Translations under genes and position numbers: made by a program
The notes under the pieces: model-generated
What the model was told of the DNA's origin: nothing
What the model saw: only the letters and a program-made list of their open reading frames with translations
Databases searched by the model: none
Part shown: piece by piece, positions 10,381 to 25,570 of the stretch
Position numbering within the stretch: the stretch's first letter is position 1
Layout of the letters: every line of letters starts with the position of its first letter
Origin: Eriocheir sinensis
Lineage: Eukaryota; Arthropoda; Malacostraca; Decapoda; Varunidae
Length of the DNA stretch: 64,000 nt
NCBI RefSeq assembly: GCF_024679095.1
Contig: NW_026110806.1
Location: 531,501 to 595,500, forward strand
Direction of reading: 5' to 3'

Positions 10381-12016
10381 TTTACTCATACAAATTTATA
10401 TTATTTTATTGGTATTTTGTTTATTTATTTTGATACGAATTACATGATTATATGTGTATTTTGTACATATTTTTTATACGTATTTACATTATTTAGTGTG
10501 TATTTTGTTTATATATTTTCATACAGATTTACATTATTATATGTGTATTTGTATAAATATTTTGATACAAATTTACTTTATTTCATGTATTTTGTATATA
10601 TATTTCAATTCAAATTTCGCTTATTTTGTGTGTATTTTGTATATATTTTCATACAAATTTAGTTACTTCTGTGTATTTTTGTATATAGTTTTATATAAAT
10701 TTACGTTATTTTATGTGTATTTTGTATATTTATATTTATACAAATACACATTCTTTTATTGGTATTTTGTTTATTTATTATGATACGAATTTACATTATT
10801 TTATGTGTATTTTGTATACATTTTTTTATACGTATTTACTTCATTTTATGTGTATTTTGTATATATGTTTTTATAGAAATCTACGTTATTTTATGTGTTT
10901 TCGTATATATATTTTGAAACAAATTTACATTGTTTTATATGTATTTTGCATATCTATTTCAATACAAATTTACCTTATTGTATGTGTTTTTTGTATATTT
11001 ATTTTAATACAAATTTAATTTTTTGATGTGTATTTTGGTATATATATTTTTATAAATAAAAAAATGCGTTATTTTATGTGTATTTTGCTTCTTTATGTTC
11101 ATTCAAATTTACATTATTTTATTAATATTCTGTGTATTTATTTTGATACGATTTTACATTATTCTATTTGTGTTTTCTACATATTTTTTTTATACAAATT
11201 TACGTTATTTTAAGTGTATTTGTTTATGTATTTTCATTGAAATTTACATTATTTTTTGTGTATTTTGTGTACGCATTTCAATACAAATTTACCTAATTAT
11301 ATGTGTATTTTGTATATTTATTTTCATACAAATTTAAAATATTTTTGTGTATTTTTGTATATAGTTTGATACAAATTTAGGTTATTTTATGTGTATTTTG
11401 TATATTTATTTTCATACAAATACACATTCTTTTATTGATATTTTGGTTATTTATTTTGACGCGAATTTACATTATTTAATGTGTATTTTGTATATATATT
11501 TTTATACGTATTTGTATATATATTTTTATAAAAATCTACGTTATTTTATGTGTATTCGTATATATATTTTGAAACAAATTTACATTGTTTTATATGTATT
11601 TTGCATATCTATTTCAAAACAGATTTACCTTATTGTATGTGTATTTTGTATATTTATTTTAATACAAATTAATTTTTTCATGTGTATTTTGGTATATATA
11701 TTTTTATAAAAAAAAAGAGTTATTTAATGGGTATTTTGCATCTTTATTTTCATACAAAATTACATTGTTTTATTAATATTCTGTGTATTTATTTTGATAC
11801 GATTTTACATTATTGTATTTGTGTTTTGTATATATTTTTTTATACATATTTACATTATTTAATGTGTATTTTGTATATTTTAAAACAAATTTATGTTATT
11901 TTATGCGCATCTGTTAAAATATTTTGATACAAATTTACATTATTTTATGTATTTTGTATATATATTTCAATACAAATTTAGTTTATTTTATGTATATTTT
12001 GTATATCTATTTTCAT
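10381..12016 (+). repeat. 45-bp satellite block, plus polarity
   Basis: One of the clearest HOR runs: about fifteen variants in order between 10745 and 11360, then a partial second pass from 11420. It ends at the recurrent switch tttcattcgtatcaaaataa (12011-12030). Confidence 0.88.
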
Positions 12017-13690
12017 TCGTATCAAAATAAATAAACAAAATAGCAATAAAATAATATAAATTTGTATGAGAAAACATATACAAATACACATAAAATAACG
12101 TAAATTTCTAAAAAAATATACGTACAAAATTGCACATAAAATAAAGTAAATTTGCATAAAAATATATATACAAAACACACATTAAATAATGTAAATGCGT
12201 ACATAAAATAACCTAAATTTGTATAAAACTATATACAAATATACACAAAAATATTTAAAATTTGTATGAAAATAGATATACAAAATACACATAAAATTAG
12301 GTAAATTTGTATTGAAATACATATACAAAATACACATAGAATAATGTAAATTTGAATGAAAATATATAAACAAATACACTTAAAATAAAGTAAATTTGTA
12401 TAAAATGTATATGCAAGATACACATTAAATAATGTATATGTGTATAAAAAAATATATAATAAAAAGAAATAGAATAATGTAAAATCCTATCAATATAAAT
12501 ACACAGAATATCAATAAAATAATGTAAATTTGTATGAAAAGAAAGATGCAAAATTCCCATAAAATAGCGCATTTTTTATAAAAATATATATACCAAAATA
12601 CACATAAAATATTTAAATTTGTATTGAAATAAATATACAAAATGCATATACAGTAAGGTAAATATGTATTGAAAGAGATATTCAAAAATACATATAAAAC
12701 AAAGTAAATTTGTTTCAAAATATATATACGAATACACATAAAATAACGTAGATTTCTATAGAAATATATATACAAAATACACATGAAATTATGTAAATAC
12801 GTATAAAAATCTATATACAAAATACATATCAAGGTAAATTCGTGTCAAAATAAAAATAACAAAATATCATGAAAAGAATGTGTATTTGTATGAAAATAAA
12901 TAATAGATATTAGATTTGTATGAAATATATATGCAAGATACACTTTAAATAATGTAAATTTGTATAAAAAAATATATACAAAAAACAAATAGAATAATGT
13001 GAAATCGTATCAAAATAAATACACCGAATATTAATAAAATAATGTAAATTTGTATGAAAATAAAGATGCAAAATATCCATCAAATAGCGCATTTCTTATA
13101 AAAATATATATACCAAAGTACACATCAAATATTTAAATTTGTATTGAAATAAATATACAAAATGCACATACAATAAGGTAAACTTGTATTGAAAGAGATA
13201 TGCAAAAATACATATAAAACAATGTAAATTTGTTTCAAAATATATATACGAATACACATAAAATAACGTAGATTTCTATAAGAATATATACAGAAAATAC
13301 ACATAAAATTAAGTAAATACGTATAAAATTAGATATACAAAATACACATAGAATAATGTAAAATTGTTTAAAAAAAATAAACAGAATATAAATAAAATAA
13401 TGTAAATTTGAATGAAAATAAAAATGCAAAATACTCATAAAATAAAGCATATTTTTATAAAAATACATATACAAAAATACACATAGCATAATTAAATTTT
13501 TATTAAAATTAATATACAAAATGCATATACAATAAGGTAAATTTGTATTGAAAAAATAAGCAAAATACACATAAAACAGTGTAAATTTATTTCAAAATCT
13601 ATATACGAATACTCATAAATCAACGTAGATTTATATAGAAATATATATACAAAATACACATCAAATGATGTAAACACGTATAAAAATATA

Positions 13691-13693
<3 letters not shown>

Positions 13694-13770
<77 letters not shown>

Positions 13771-13771
13771 G

Positions 13772-13853
<82 letters not shown>
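13694..13853. repeat. (AT)n microsatellite, interrupted
   Basis: About 160 bp of TA dinucleotides with a few aaa and g interruptions in its left half, flanked by cacgtataaaaatataaaa and tattcgcgtc, which are normal parts of two satellite monomers. Confidence 0.92.
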
Positions 13854-13855
<2 letters not shown>

Positions 13856-14740
13856 GCGTCAAAACAAATAAACAAAATATCAATAAAAGAATGTGTATTT
13901 GTATGAAAATAGATATACAATATACACATAAAATCACCTAAATTTGTATAAAACTATATACAAAAATACACAAAAATAATTTTAATTTGTATGAAAATAA
14001 ATATACAAAATACACATAAAATTAGGTAAATTTGTATGGAAATATATTTACAAAATACACATAAAATAATGTAAATTTGAATGAAAATATATAACAAATA
14101 CACTTAAAATAACGTAAATTTGTAAAAAATATATATAAAAAATACACATTAAAAATATAAATATGTATATAAAAATATATACAAAACACAAATAGAATAA
14201 TATAAAATCGTATCAAAATAAATACACAGAATAAAAATATTTATACCAAGACACATAAAATATTTGAATTTGTTTTAAAATAAATATACAAAATGCACAT
14301 ACAATAATGTAAATTTGTATTGAAATAGATATGCAAAATACATATAAAACAATGTAAATTTGTTTCAAAATATATATACGAATACACATAAAATAACGTA
14401 GATTTCTATAGAAATATATATACAAAATACACATGAAATTATGTAAATACGTATAAAAATCTATATACAAAATACATATCAAGGTAAATTCGTGTCAAAA
14501 TAAAAATAACAAAATATCATGAAAAGAATGTGTATTTGTATGAAAATAAATAAATGTAAATTTTTTTCAAAATATATATACGAATACACATAAAATAACG
14601 TAGATTTCTATGAAAATAAATATACAAAATACACATAAAATGAAGTAAATACGTATAAAAAAAGGTATACAAAATACACATAAAATAATGTAAACTCGTA
14701 TCAAAATAAATAAACAAAATACTAATAAAAGAATGTGTTT

Positions 14741-14862
<122 letters not shown>

Positions 14863-14955
14863 AAATACAAATAAAATAACGTAAATTTATATAAAACTAT
14901 ATGCAAAAATACACAAAAGAAATTAAATTTGTGTGAAAATAGATATACAAAATAC

Positions 14956-16396
14956 ATGTGTATTTTGTATATTTATTTTTATATAAATTGAAATTATTTT
15001 TGTTTATTTTTTTATATATTTTCATACAAATTTTCGTTATTTAATGTGTATTTTGTATATTTATTTTTTCTACAAATATACGTTCTTTTATCTGAATTTT
15101 GTTTATTGAATTTGAAACGAATTTACCTTATTTTGTATATCTATTTTCATAAAATTAAAATACTTCTGTGTATTTTTGTATATAGTTTTATATAAATTTA
15201 CGTTATTTTATGTGTATTTTGTATATTTATATTTATACAAATACACATTCTTTTATTGGTATTTTGTATATTTATTTTGATACGAATTTACATTATTTTA
15301 TATGTATTTTGTATACATTTTTTATACGTATTAACTTCATTTTATGTGTATTTTGTATATATATTTTTATAGAAATCTACGTTATTTTATGTGTATTCGT
15401 ATATATATTTTGAAGGAAATTTACATTGTTTTATATGTATTTTGCTTATCTATTTCAATACAAAATTACCTTATTGTATGTGTTTTTTGTATATTTATTT
15501 TAATACAAATTCAATTTTTTGATGTGTATTTTCGTGTATATATTTTTATAAATAAAAAAATGCGTTATTTTATGGTTATTTTTATAAATATTCTGATACA
15601 AATCTACATTATTTTATGTATTTTGTATATACATTTCAATTCAAATTTAGCTTATTTTATCTGTTTTTTGTATATCTATTTTCATACGAATTTAATTAGT
15701 TCTGTGTATTTTTGTATATAGTTTTATACAAATTTACCTTATTTTATGTGTATTTTGTATATTTATATTTATACAAATACACATTCTTTTATTGGTATTT
15801 TGTTTATTTATTTTGATACGAATTTACATTATTTTATGTGTATTTTGTATACATTTTCTCATACGTATTTACTTCATTTTATGTGTATTTTGTATATATA
15901 TTTTTATACAAATCTACGTTATTTTATGTGTATTCGTATATATATTTTGAAACAAATTTACATTGTTTTATATGTATTTTGCATATCTATTTCAATACAG
16001 ATTTACCTTATTGTATGTGTATTTTGTATATTTATTTTAATACAAATTAATTTTTTCATGTGTATTTTGGTATATGTATTTTTTATAAAAAAAATGCGTT
16101 ATTTAATGGGTATTTTGCATCTTTATTTTCATACAAATTTACATTGTTTTATTAATATTCTGTGTATTTATTTTGATACGATTTGACATTATTCTATTTG
16201 TGTTTTGTATATATTTTTTTTATACATATTTACATTATTTAATGTGTATTTTGTATATTTTAAAACAAATTTACGTTATTTTATGCGCATCTGTTAAAAT
16301 ATTTTGATAGAAATTTACATTATTTTATGTATTTTGTATATATATTTCAATACAAATTTAGTTTATTTTATGTATATTTTGTATATCTATTTTCAT
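14956..16396 (+). repeat. 45-bp satellite block, plus polarity
   Basis: Contains two overlapping HOR passes (15215-15560 and 15745-16300). The second agrees closely with 20140-20750 and 46130-46780. It ends at the recurrent switch at 16391-16410. Confidence 0.86.
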
Positions 16397-18043
16397 TCGT
16401 ATCAAAATAAATAAACAAAATAACAATAAAATAATGTAAATTTGTATGAGAAAACATATACAAATACACATAAAATAACGCAAATTTCAAAAAAAAATAT
16501 ATGTACAAAAATGCACATAAAATAAAGTAAATTTGCATAAAAATATCTATACAAAACACACATTAAATAATGTAAATGAATACATAAAATAACCTAAATT
16601 TGTATAAAGCTATATACAAAAGTACACAAAAATATATATTAAAAAACATAGAATAATGTAAAATTGTATCAAAATAAATACACCGAATATTTATAAAATA
16701 ATGTAAATTTGTATGAAAAAAAAGATGCAAAATTCCCATCAAATAGCGCATTTCTTATAAAAATATATATACCAAAATACACATAAAATATTTAAATTTG
16801 TATTGAAATAAATATACAAAATGCACATACAATAAGGTAAACTTCTTTTGAAAGAGATATGCAAAAATACATAAAAACCTGTAAATTTGTTTCAAAATAT
16901 ATATACGAATACACATAAAATAACGTAGATTTTTATAAAAATATATATACAAAATACACATAAAATTAAGTAAATACGTATAAAAAAATGTAAACAAAAT
17001 ACATATAAAATAATGTAAATTCGAAACAAAATAAATAAACAAAATACCAATGAAAGAAAGTGTATTTGTGTAAATATAAATGTACAAAATACACATACAA
17101 AATAAACATAAAATAAGGTAAATTTATAATGAAATATACGTACAAAATACTCATAAAATAATGTAAATTTATATGAAAATATATATACAAATACACATAA
17201 AATACCATGAATTGGTATAAAATTATATATTCAAAATAAATATTAAATAATGTAAATGCGTATAAAAATATATATACAAAGTACATATAAAATAATGTAA
17301 ATTCGTATCAATATAAATCAACAAAATACCAATAAAATAATATATATTTGAATGAAAATAGATTTACAAAATACACATAACCTAACTAAAATTTGTATTG
17401 AAATATATACAAAAATACATAAAAATAATTTGAGTTTGTATGAAAATAGATATTCAAAATACACATAAAACTAGGTAAATTTCTTTTGAAATATATATAC
17501 AAAATACCCATAAAATATTGTAAATTTGTGTCAAGACATAAAAAAATACACATAAAATAACTTAAAATAACGTAAATATGTATCAAATATATATACTAAA
17601 AACACATTAAATAATGTAAAAATGTATAAAAAAACATATACAAAATAAAAATAAAATAATGTAAAATCGTATCAATATAAATACAGAAAATATTAATAAA
17701 ATAATGTAAATTTGTGTGAAAATTAAGATGCAAAATACCCATAAAATAACGCATTTTTTTTTTAAATATATATACGAAAAAACACAAAATATTTGATTTT
17801 GTATTAAAATAAATAGATATACAAAATACACATAAAATAAGCTAAATTTGTATAAAAATATATAAACAAAATACACATTAAATAATGTAAATACGTATAA
17901 AAAAATGTACAAAATACACAAATAATCATGTAATTCGTATCAAAATAAATAGACAAAATTCCAATAAAATAACGTAAATTTCTATGAGAAAACATATACA
18001 AAATACACATAAATAACGCAAATATCAATAAAAATATATATAA
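16397..18043 (-). repeat. 45-bp satellite block, minus polarity
   Basis: Ends in the short AT-rich near-palindrome tatatataatataatatatt (18035-18054), which recurs at 54353 and, inverted, near 45277 and 55859. Confidence 0.86.
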
Positions 18044-20764
18044 TATAATATATTTTTATACATATTTAAAATATTTAATGTAAATTTTGTATGTATATTT
18101 TATCCAAATTTACGTTATTTTATATGTATTTGTTTATATATTTTCATAAAAATTTACATTATTTTATGTGAGTTTAGTATATGTATTTCAATACAAATTT
18201 GCCTAACTTTATATATATTTTCCTACAAATATACATTCTTTTATTGGAAATTTGCGTATTTAATTTTTTACGAATTTACATTATTTTATGTGTATTTTGT
18301 ATATATATTTTTCTACGTATTTAAATTATTTTATGTGTATTTTATATATACATTTTCATAAAAATTTACGTTATTTTATTGTGTGTATTCGTATATATTT
18401 TGAAACAAATTTTATACAAATTCATGTTATTTTATGTGTATTTGCATATATATTTTCATACAAATTTATATTATTTTATGTGTATTCTTACATATATTTT
18501 ATTAAAAATTTACCTTATTTTATGGATTTTTTGTATATTTATTTCATTCAATTTTAAATAATTTAATGTATATTTTTGTATTTGTATTTAGGTTATCTTA
18601 TTTTATCTTTAGGTTACCTTATTTTATGTTTATTTTGTATATTTATTTCATTCAATTTTAGATTATTTTATGTGTATATTTGTATTTGTATTTTGGTTAT
18701 TTTATGTGTATTTCGTATATATATTTTCATCCAAAATTACATTATTTTATTGGTATTTTCTTAATTTAATTCGATACGAATTTAGATTATTTCATAGGTA
18801 TTTTGTATACATATTTTTATACTCATTTACTTCATCTAAAGTGTGTTTTGTATATATATTTTTATGCAAATTTATTTTAAGTTCATTTTTGTACATATAT
18901 TTTTATAGAAATTTGCGTTATTTTATGTATATAGTTTTATATAAATTTAGGTTATTTTATGTGCATTTTGTATATTTATGTTTATACAAATACACATTCT
19001 TTTATTGGTATATTGTTTATATACATTTATACGAATTTACATTATTTTATGTGTATTTTGTATACATTTTTTTATTCGTATTTACTTAATATTATGTGTA
19101 TTTTGTATATGTATTTTTATAAAAATCTACGTTATTTTAAGTGTATTCGTACATATATTTTGAAACAAATTCACATTATTTTATATGTATTTTTCATATC
19201 TATTTCAATACAAATTTACCTTATTGTATGTGCATTTTGTATATTTATTTTAATACAAATTCAAATATTTTATGTGTATTTTGGTATCAATAATTTTATA
19301 AAAAATGCTTTATTTTATAGTTATTTTGCATCTTAATTTTCATACAAATTTGCATTATTTTATTAATATTCTGTGTATATATTTTGATACGATTTTACAT
19401 TATTCTATTTGTGTTTTGTATATATTTTTTTATACATATTTACATTATTTAATGTGTATTTTGAATATATATTTCATACAAATTTACGTTATTATATGTG
19501 TATTTGTTTATATATTTTCTTTAAAATTTACATTATTTTATGTGTATTTTGTATATATATTTCAATACAAATTAACATAATTTTATGTGTATTTTGTATA
19601 TATCTTTTCATACAAATTTAAATTATTTTTTTGTATTTTTGTATATAGTTTTATACAAATTTAGGTTATTTTATGTACGCATTTACATTATTTAATATGT
19701 GTTTTGTATATATATTTTTATCCAAAGTTACTTTATTTTACGCTCATTTTTGGACATATATTTTTATAGACATTAGCGTTATTTTATATGTATTTGAATA
19801 TGTTTTCTCATACAAATTTACATTATTTTATTGATATTTTGTTTATTTAGTTTGATACGAATTACATGATTATATGTGTATTTTGTACATATTTTTTTAT
19901 ACGTATTTACATTACTTAAGCTGTATTTTGTTTATAGATTTTTAAACAAATTTACGTTATTATATGTATTTTTATAAATATTTTGATACAAATTTACATT
20001 ATTTTATGTATTTTGTTTATACACTTCAATTCAAATTTAGCTTATTTTATCTGTATTTTGTATATCTATTTTCATACGATTTTAATTACTTCTGTGTATT
20101 TTTGTATATAGTTTTATACAAATTTACGTTATTTTATGTGTATTTTGTATATTTATATATATACAAATACACATTCTTTTATTGGTATTTTGTTTATTTA
20201 TTTTGATACGAATTTACATTATTTTAGGTGTATTTTGTATACATTTTCTTATACGTATTTACTTCATTTTATGTGTATTTTGTATATATATTTTTGTACA
20301 AATCTACGTTAATTTATGTATGCTCGTATATATATTTTGAAACAAATTTACATTGTTTTATATGTATTTTGCATATCTATTTCAATACAGATTTACCTTA
20401 TTGTATGTGTATTTTGTATATTTATTTTAAAACAAATTAATTTTTTCATGTGTATTTTGGTATGTATATTTTTATAAAAAAAATGCATCTTTATTTTCCT
20501 ACAAATTTACATTGTTTTATTAATATTCTGTGTATTTATTTTGATACGATTTTACATTATTCTATTTGTGTTTTGTATATATTTTTTTTATACTTGTATA
20601 CATTATTTAATGTGTATTTTGTATATTTTAAAACAAATTTACGTTATTTTATGCGCATCTGTTAAAATATTTTGATACAAATTTACATTATTTTATGTAT
20701 TTTGTATATATATTTCAATACAAATTTAGTTTATTTTATGTATATTTTGTATATCTATTTTCAT
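18044..20764 (+). repeat. 45-bp satellite block, plus polarity
   Basis: Contains a rarer set of variants at 18560-18760 (tttgtatttgtatttaggtta and relatives), which also appear inverted at 44640-44700, 52290-52330 and 55120-55260. Then follow canonical HOR runs, ending at the switch 20759-20778. Confidence 0.86.
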
Positions 20765-22320
20765 TCGTATCAAAATAAATAAACAAAATAGCAATGAAAT
20801 AATGTAAATTTGTATGAGAAAACATATACAAATACACATAAAATAACGCAAATTTCTAAAAAAATATATGTACAAAAATGCACATAAAATAAAGTAAATT
20901 TGCAAAAAAATATATATACAAAACACACATTAAATAATGTAAATGCGTACATAAAATAACCTAAATTTGTATAAGACTATATACAAAAATACACAAAAAT
21001 ATTTAAAATTTGTATGAAAAGAAATATTCAAAATACACATAAAATTTGGTAAATTTGTATTGAAATACATATACAAAATACACATCAAATAATGTAAATT
21101 TGAATGAAAATATATAGACAAATACACTTAAAATAACGTAAATTTGTATAAAATATATATGCAAGATACACATTAAATAATGTAAATGTGTATAAAAAAT
21201 ATATATACAAAAAACAAATAGAATAATGTAAAATCGTATCAAAATAAATAAACAAAATATCAATAAAATAATGTAAATTTGAATGAAAATTAAGATGCAA
21301 AACTCCCATAAAATAGCGCATTTTTTATAAAAATATATATACCAAAATAGACATAAAATATTTAAATTTCAATTGAAATAAATATACAAAATGCACATAC
21401 AGTAAGGTAAATTTGTATTGAAAGAGATATTCAAAAATACATATAAAACAATGTAAATTTGTTTCAAAATATATATACGAATACACATAAAATAAAGTAG
21501 ATTTCTATAGAAATATATATACAAAATACATATGAAATTATGTAAATACGTATAAAAATATATATATACAAAATACATATCAAATAATGTAAATTCGTGT
21601 CAAAATAAAAAAACAAAATATCATGAAAAGAATGTGTATTTGTATGAAAATAGATAATAGATAATAAATTTGTATAAAATATATATGCAAGATACACATT
21701 AAATAATGTAAATATGTATAAAAAAGTATATACAAAAAACAAATAGAATAATGTAACATCGTATCAAAATAAATACACCGAATATTAAAAAATAATGGAA
21801 ATTTGTATGAAAATAAAGATGCAAAATTCCCATAAAATAGCGCATTTCTTATAAATATATATATACCAAAATACACATAAAATATTTAAATTTGCATTGA
21901 AATAAATATACAAAATGTACATACAATAAGTTAAATTTGTATTCAGATAGATATGCAAAATACATATAAAACAATGTATATTTGTTTCAAAATATTTATA
22001 CGAATACACATAAAATAACGTAGATTTGTATAAAAATATATATACAAAATACACATAAAATGAAGTAAATACGTATAAGAAAATGTATACAAAATACACA
22101 TAAAATAATGTAAATTCGTATCAAAATAAATAAACAAAATACCAATAAAAGCATGTGTATTTGTATAAATATAAATATACAAAATACACATTAAATAACG
22201 TAAATTTATATAAAACTATATACAAAAATACACAGAAGTAGTTAAATTTGTATGAAAATATATACAAAATAAACACAAAATAAGCTAAATTTGAATTGAA
22301 ATATATATACAAAATACACA
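20765..22320 (-). repeat. 45-bp satellite block, minus polarity
   Basis: Its right part (21880-22320) is almost identical to 29740-30190, the left flank of the non-LTR retrotransposon insertion. Confidence 0.86.
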
Positions 22321-22392
22321 TATTTTGCATATCTATTTTCAAACAAATTTAAGTTATTTTTGTGTATTTTTGTATGTATTTATTTTTGTTAT
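22321..22392 (+). repeat. Short plus-polarity satellite island
   Basis: One and a half monomers in inverted orientation between two minus blocks. The same island, with the same left junction, is at 30197-30265, where the non-LTR element interrupts it. Confidence 0.75.
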
Positions 22393-24078
22393 ACATAGAA
22401 TAATGTAAAATCGTATCAAAATAAGTACACAGAATATCAATAAAATAATTTAAATTTTTATGAAAATAAAGATGCAAAATACCCATACGATAAACATTTT
22501 TTTTTAAATACATATACAAAAATACACATAGAATAATTAAATTTGTATTAAAATTAATATTCAAAATGCACACATACAATAAGGTAAATTTGTATTGAAA
22601 AAAAAAAAGCAAAATACAAATAAAACAGTGTAAATTTGTTTCAGAACATATATACGAATACACATAAAATGAAGTAGATTTCTTTAGAAATATATATACA
22701 AAATACACATGAAATTATGTAAATACGTATAAAAATATATATACAAAATACATATTAAGTAATGTAAATTCGTGTCAAAATAAATAAACAAAATATCATG
22801 AAAAGAATGTGTATTTGTATGAAAATAAATAAAAGATAATAAATTTGTATGAAATATATATGCAAGATACACATTAAATAATGTAAATATGTATAAAAAA
22901 GTAAATACAAAAAACAAATAGAATAATGTAACATCGTATCAAAATAAATACACCGAATATTAAAAAATAATGGAAATTTGTATGAAAATAAAGATGCAAA
23001 ATTCCCATAAAATAGCGCATTTCTTATAAATATATATATACCAAAATACATATAAAATATTTAAATTTGCATTGAAATAAATATACAAAATGTACATACA
23101 CTAAGTTAAATTTGTATTGAAAGATATATTCAAAAATACATATAAAACAATGTAAATTTGTTTCAAAATATATATACGAATACAATTAAAAAAACGTAGA
23201 TTTCTATAAAAATATATATACAAAATACACATAAAATTAAGTAAATACGTATAAGAAAATGTATGCAAAAAAGAATGTAAATTCGAGTTAAAATAAATAA
23301 ACAAAATACCAATAAAAGAATGTGTATTTCGATAAATATAAATATACAAAATACACATACAAAATAAACATAAAATGAGGTAGATTTGTAATAAAATATA
23401 TATACAAAATACACATAAAATAATGTAAATTTATATGAAAATATATATACAAATACACATAAAATACCATGAATTTGTATAAAAATATATATTCAAAATA
23501 AATATTAAATAATGTAAAAGCGTATAAAAATATATATACAAAGTACATATAAAATAATGTAAATTCGTATATATATAAATGAACAAAACACCAATAAAAT
23601 AATATATATTTGAATGAAAATAAGTTTACAAAATATACATAACATAACTAAAATTTGTATTAAAATATATACAAAAATACATAGAAATAATTTGAGTTTG
23701 TATGAAAATAGATATACAAAATACACATAAAAGTAGGTAAATTTCTTTTGAAATGTATATACAAAATACCCATAAGATATTGTAAATTTGTGTCAAAATA
23801 TATAAACAAATATACATAAAATAACGTAAATGTGTATGAAAAATATATACAAAATACACATAGAATAATGTCAATTCGTATCAAAATGAATGAGCAGAAT
23901 ATCAATAAAATAATGTAAATTTGTATGAAAATAAAGATGCAAAATGCCCAAAAAATAAAGCATATGTTTTTAAAAATACAGATACAAAAATACACATCGA
24001 ATAATTAAATTTGTATTAAAATTAATATCAAAATGCGTATATAATAAGCTAAATTTGTATTAAAAAAATATGCAACAT
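22393..24078 (-). repeat. 45-bp satellite block, minus polarity
   Basis: Positions 22434-23000 match 33389-33970, the right flank of the non-LTR insertion. 23280-24050 resembles 9560-10380. It ends at the junction aacatacacgtttactcata (24074-24093). Confidence 0.86.
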
Positions 24079-25399
24079 ACACGTTTACTCATACAAATTT
24101 ATTTTATTTTATAGGTATTTTGTTTATTTGTTTTGATACGAATTACATGATTATATGTGTATTTTGTACATATTTTCTTATACGTATTTACATTATTTAA
24201 TGTGTATTTTGTTTATATATTTTCATACAAATTTACGTTATTATATGTGTATTTGTATAAATATTTTGATAAAAATTTATTTTATTTCATGTATTTTGTA
24301 TATATATTTCAATTTAAATTTAGCTTATTTTGTGTGTATTTTGTATATATTTTCATACAAATATAATTACTTCTGTGTATTTTTGTATATAGTTTTATAT
24401 AAATTTACGTTATTTTATGTGTATTTTGTATTTTTATATTAATACAAATATTCATTCTTTTATTGGTATTTTGTTTATTTATTTTGATACGAATTTACAT
24501 TATTTTATGTGTATTTTGTATACATTTTTTTGTACGTATTTACTTCATTTTATGTGTATTTTGTACATATATTTTTATTGAAATCTACGTTATTTTATGT
24601 GTATTCGTATATATATTTTGAAACAAATTTACATTGTGTTATATGTTTTTTGCATATCTATTTCAAAACAAATTTACCTTATTTTATGTGTTTTTTGTAT
24701 ATTTATTTTAATACAAATTAAATTTTTTGATGTGTATTTTTGTATATATATTTTTATAAATAAAAAAATGCGTTATTTTATGGGTATTTTGCTGCTTTAT
24801 TTTCATACAAATTTACATTATTTTATTAATATTCTGTGTATTTATTTTGATACGATTTTACATTATTCTATTTGTGTTTTGTAAATATTTTTTTATACAA
24901 ATTTACGTTATTTTAAGTGTATTTGTTTATGTATTTCCATTCAAATTTACATTATTTTATGTGTATTTTGTGTATGTATTTCAATACAAATTTACCTAAT
25001 TTTATGTGTATTTTGTATATTTATTTCCATACAAATTTAAAATATTTTTGTGTATTTTTGCATATAGTTTGATACAAATTTAAGTTATTTTATGTGTATT
25101 TTGTATATCTATTTTCATACAAATACACATTCTTTTATTGATATTTTGTTTATTTATTTTGACGCGAATTTACATTATTTAATGTGTATTTTGTATATAC
25201 ATTTTATACGTATTTACATCATTTCATGTGTATTTTGTATAGTTTTAAACAAATTTATATTATTTAATGTGTATTTTGTATACATATATTTATACAAATA
25301 CACATTCTTTTATTGGTATTTGCTTTATCTATTTTGATACTAATTTACATTATTTTATGTGTATTTTGTATACATTTTTTATACGTATTTACTTAATTT

Positions 25400-25495
<96 letters not shown>

Positions 25496-25570
25496 TAAAA
25501 ACAGATTTACATTGTTTATATGTATTTTGCATATCTATTTTTGTGTATTCTGTATTTATTTTTGTTATAC
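24079..25570 (+). repeat. 45-bp satellite block, plus polarity, with one (AT)n tract
   Basis: A complete HOR pass from 24440 to 25080, then a second truncated pass interrupted by the AT tract at 25403-25492. Polarity reverses at ttttgttatacatagaat (about 25560-25577). Confidence 0.86.
25403..25492. repeat. (AT)n microsatellite
   Basis: About 90 bp of pure TA following acttaattttatg, and followed by tttttaaaaacag. It occupies the position of the monomer's internal tatatata run. Confidence 0.92.
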
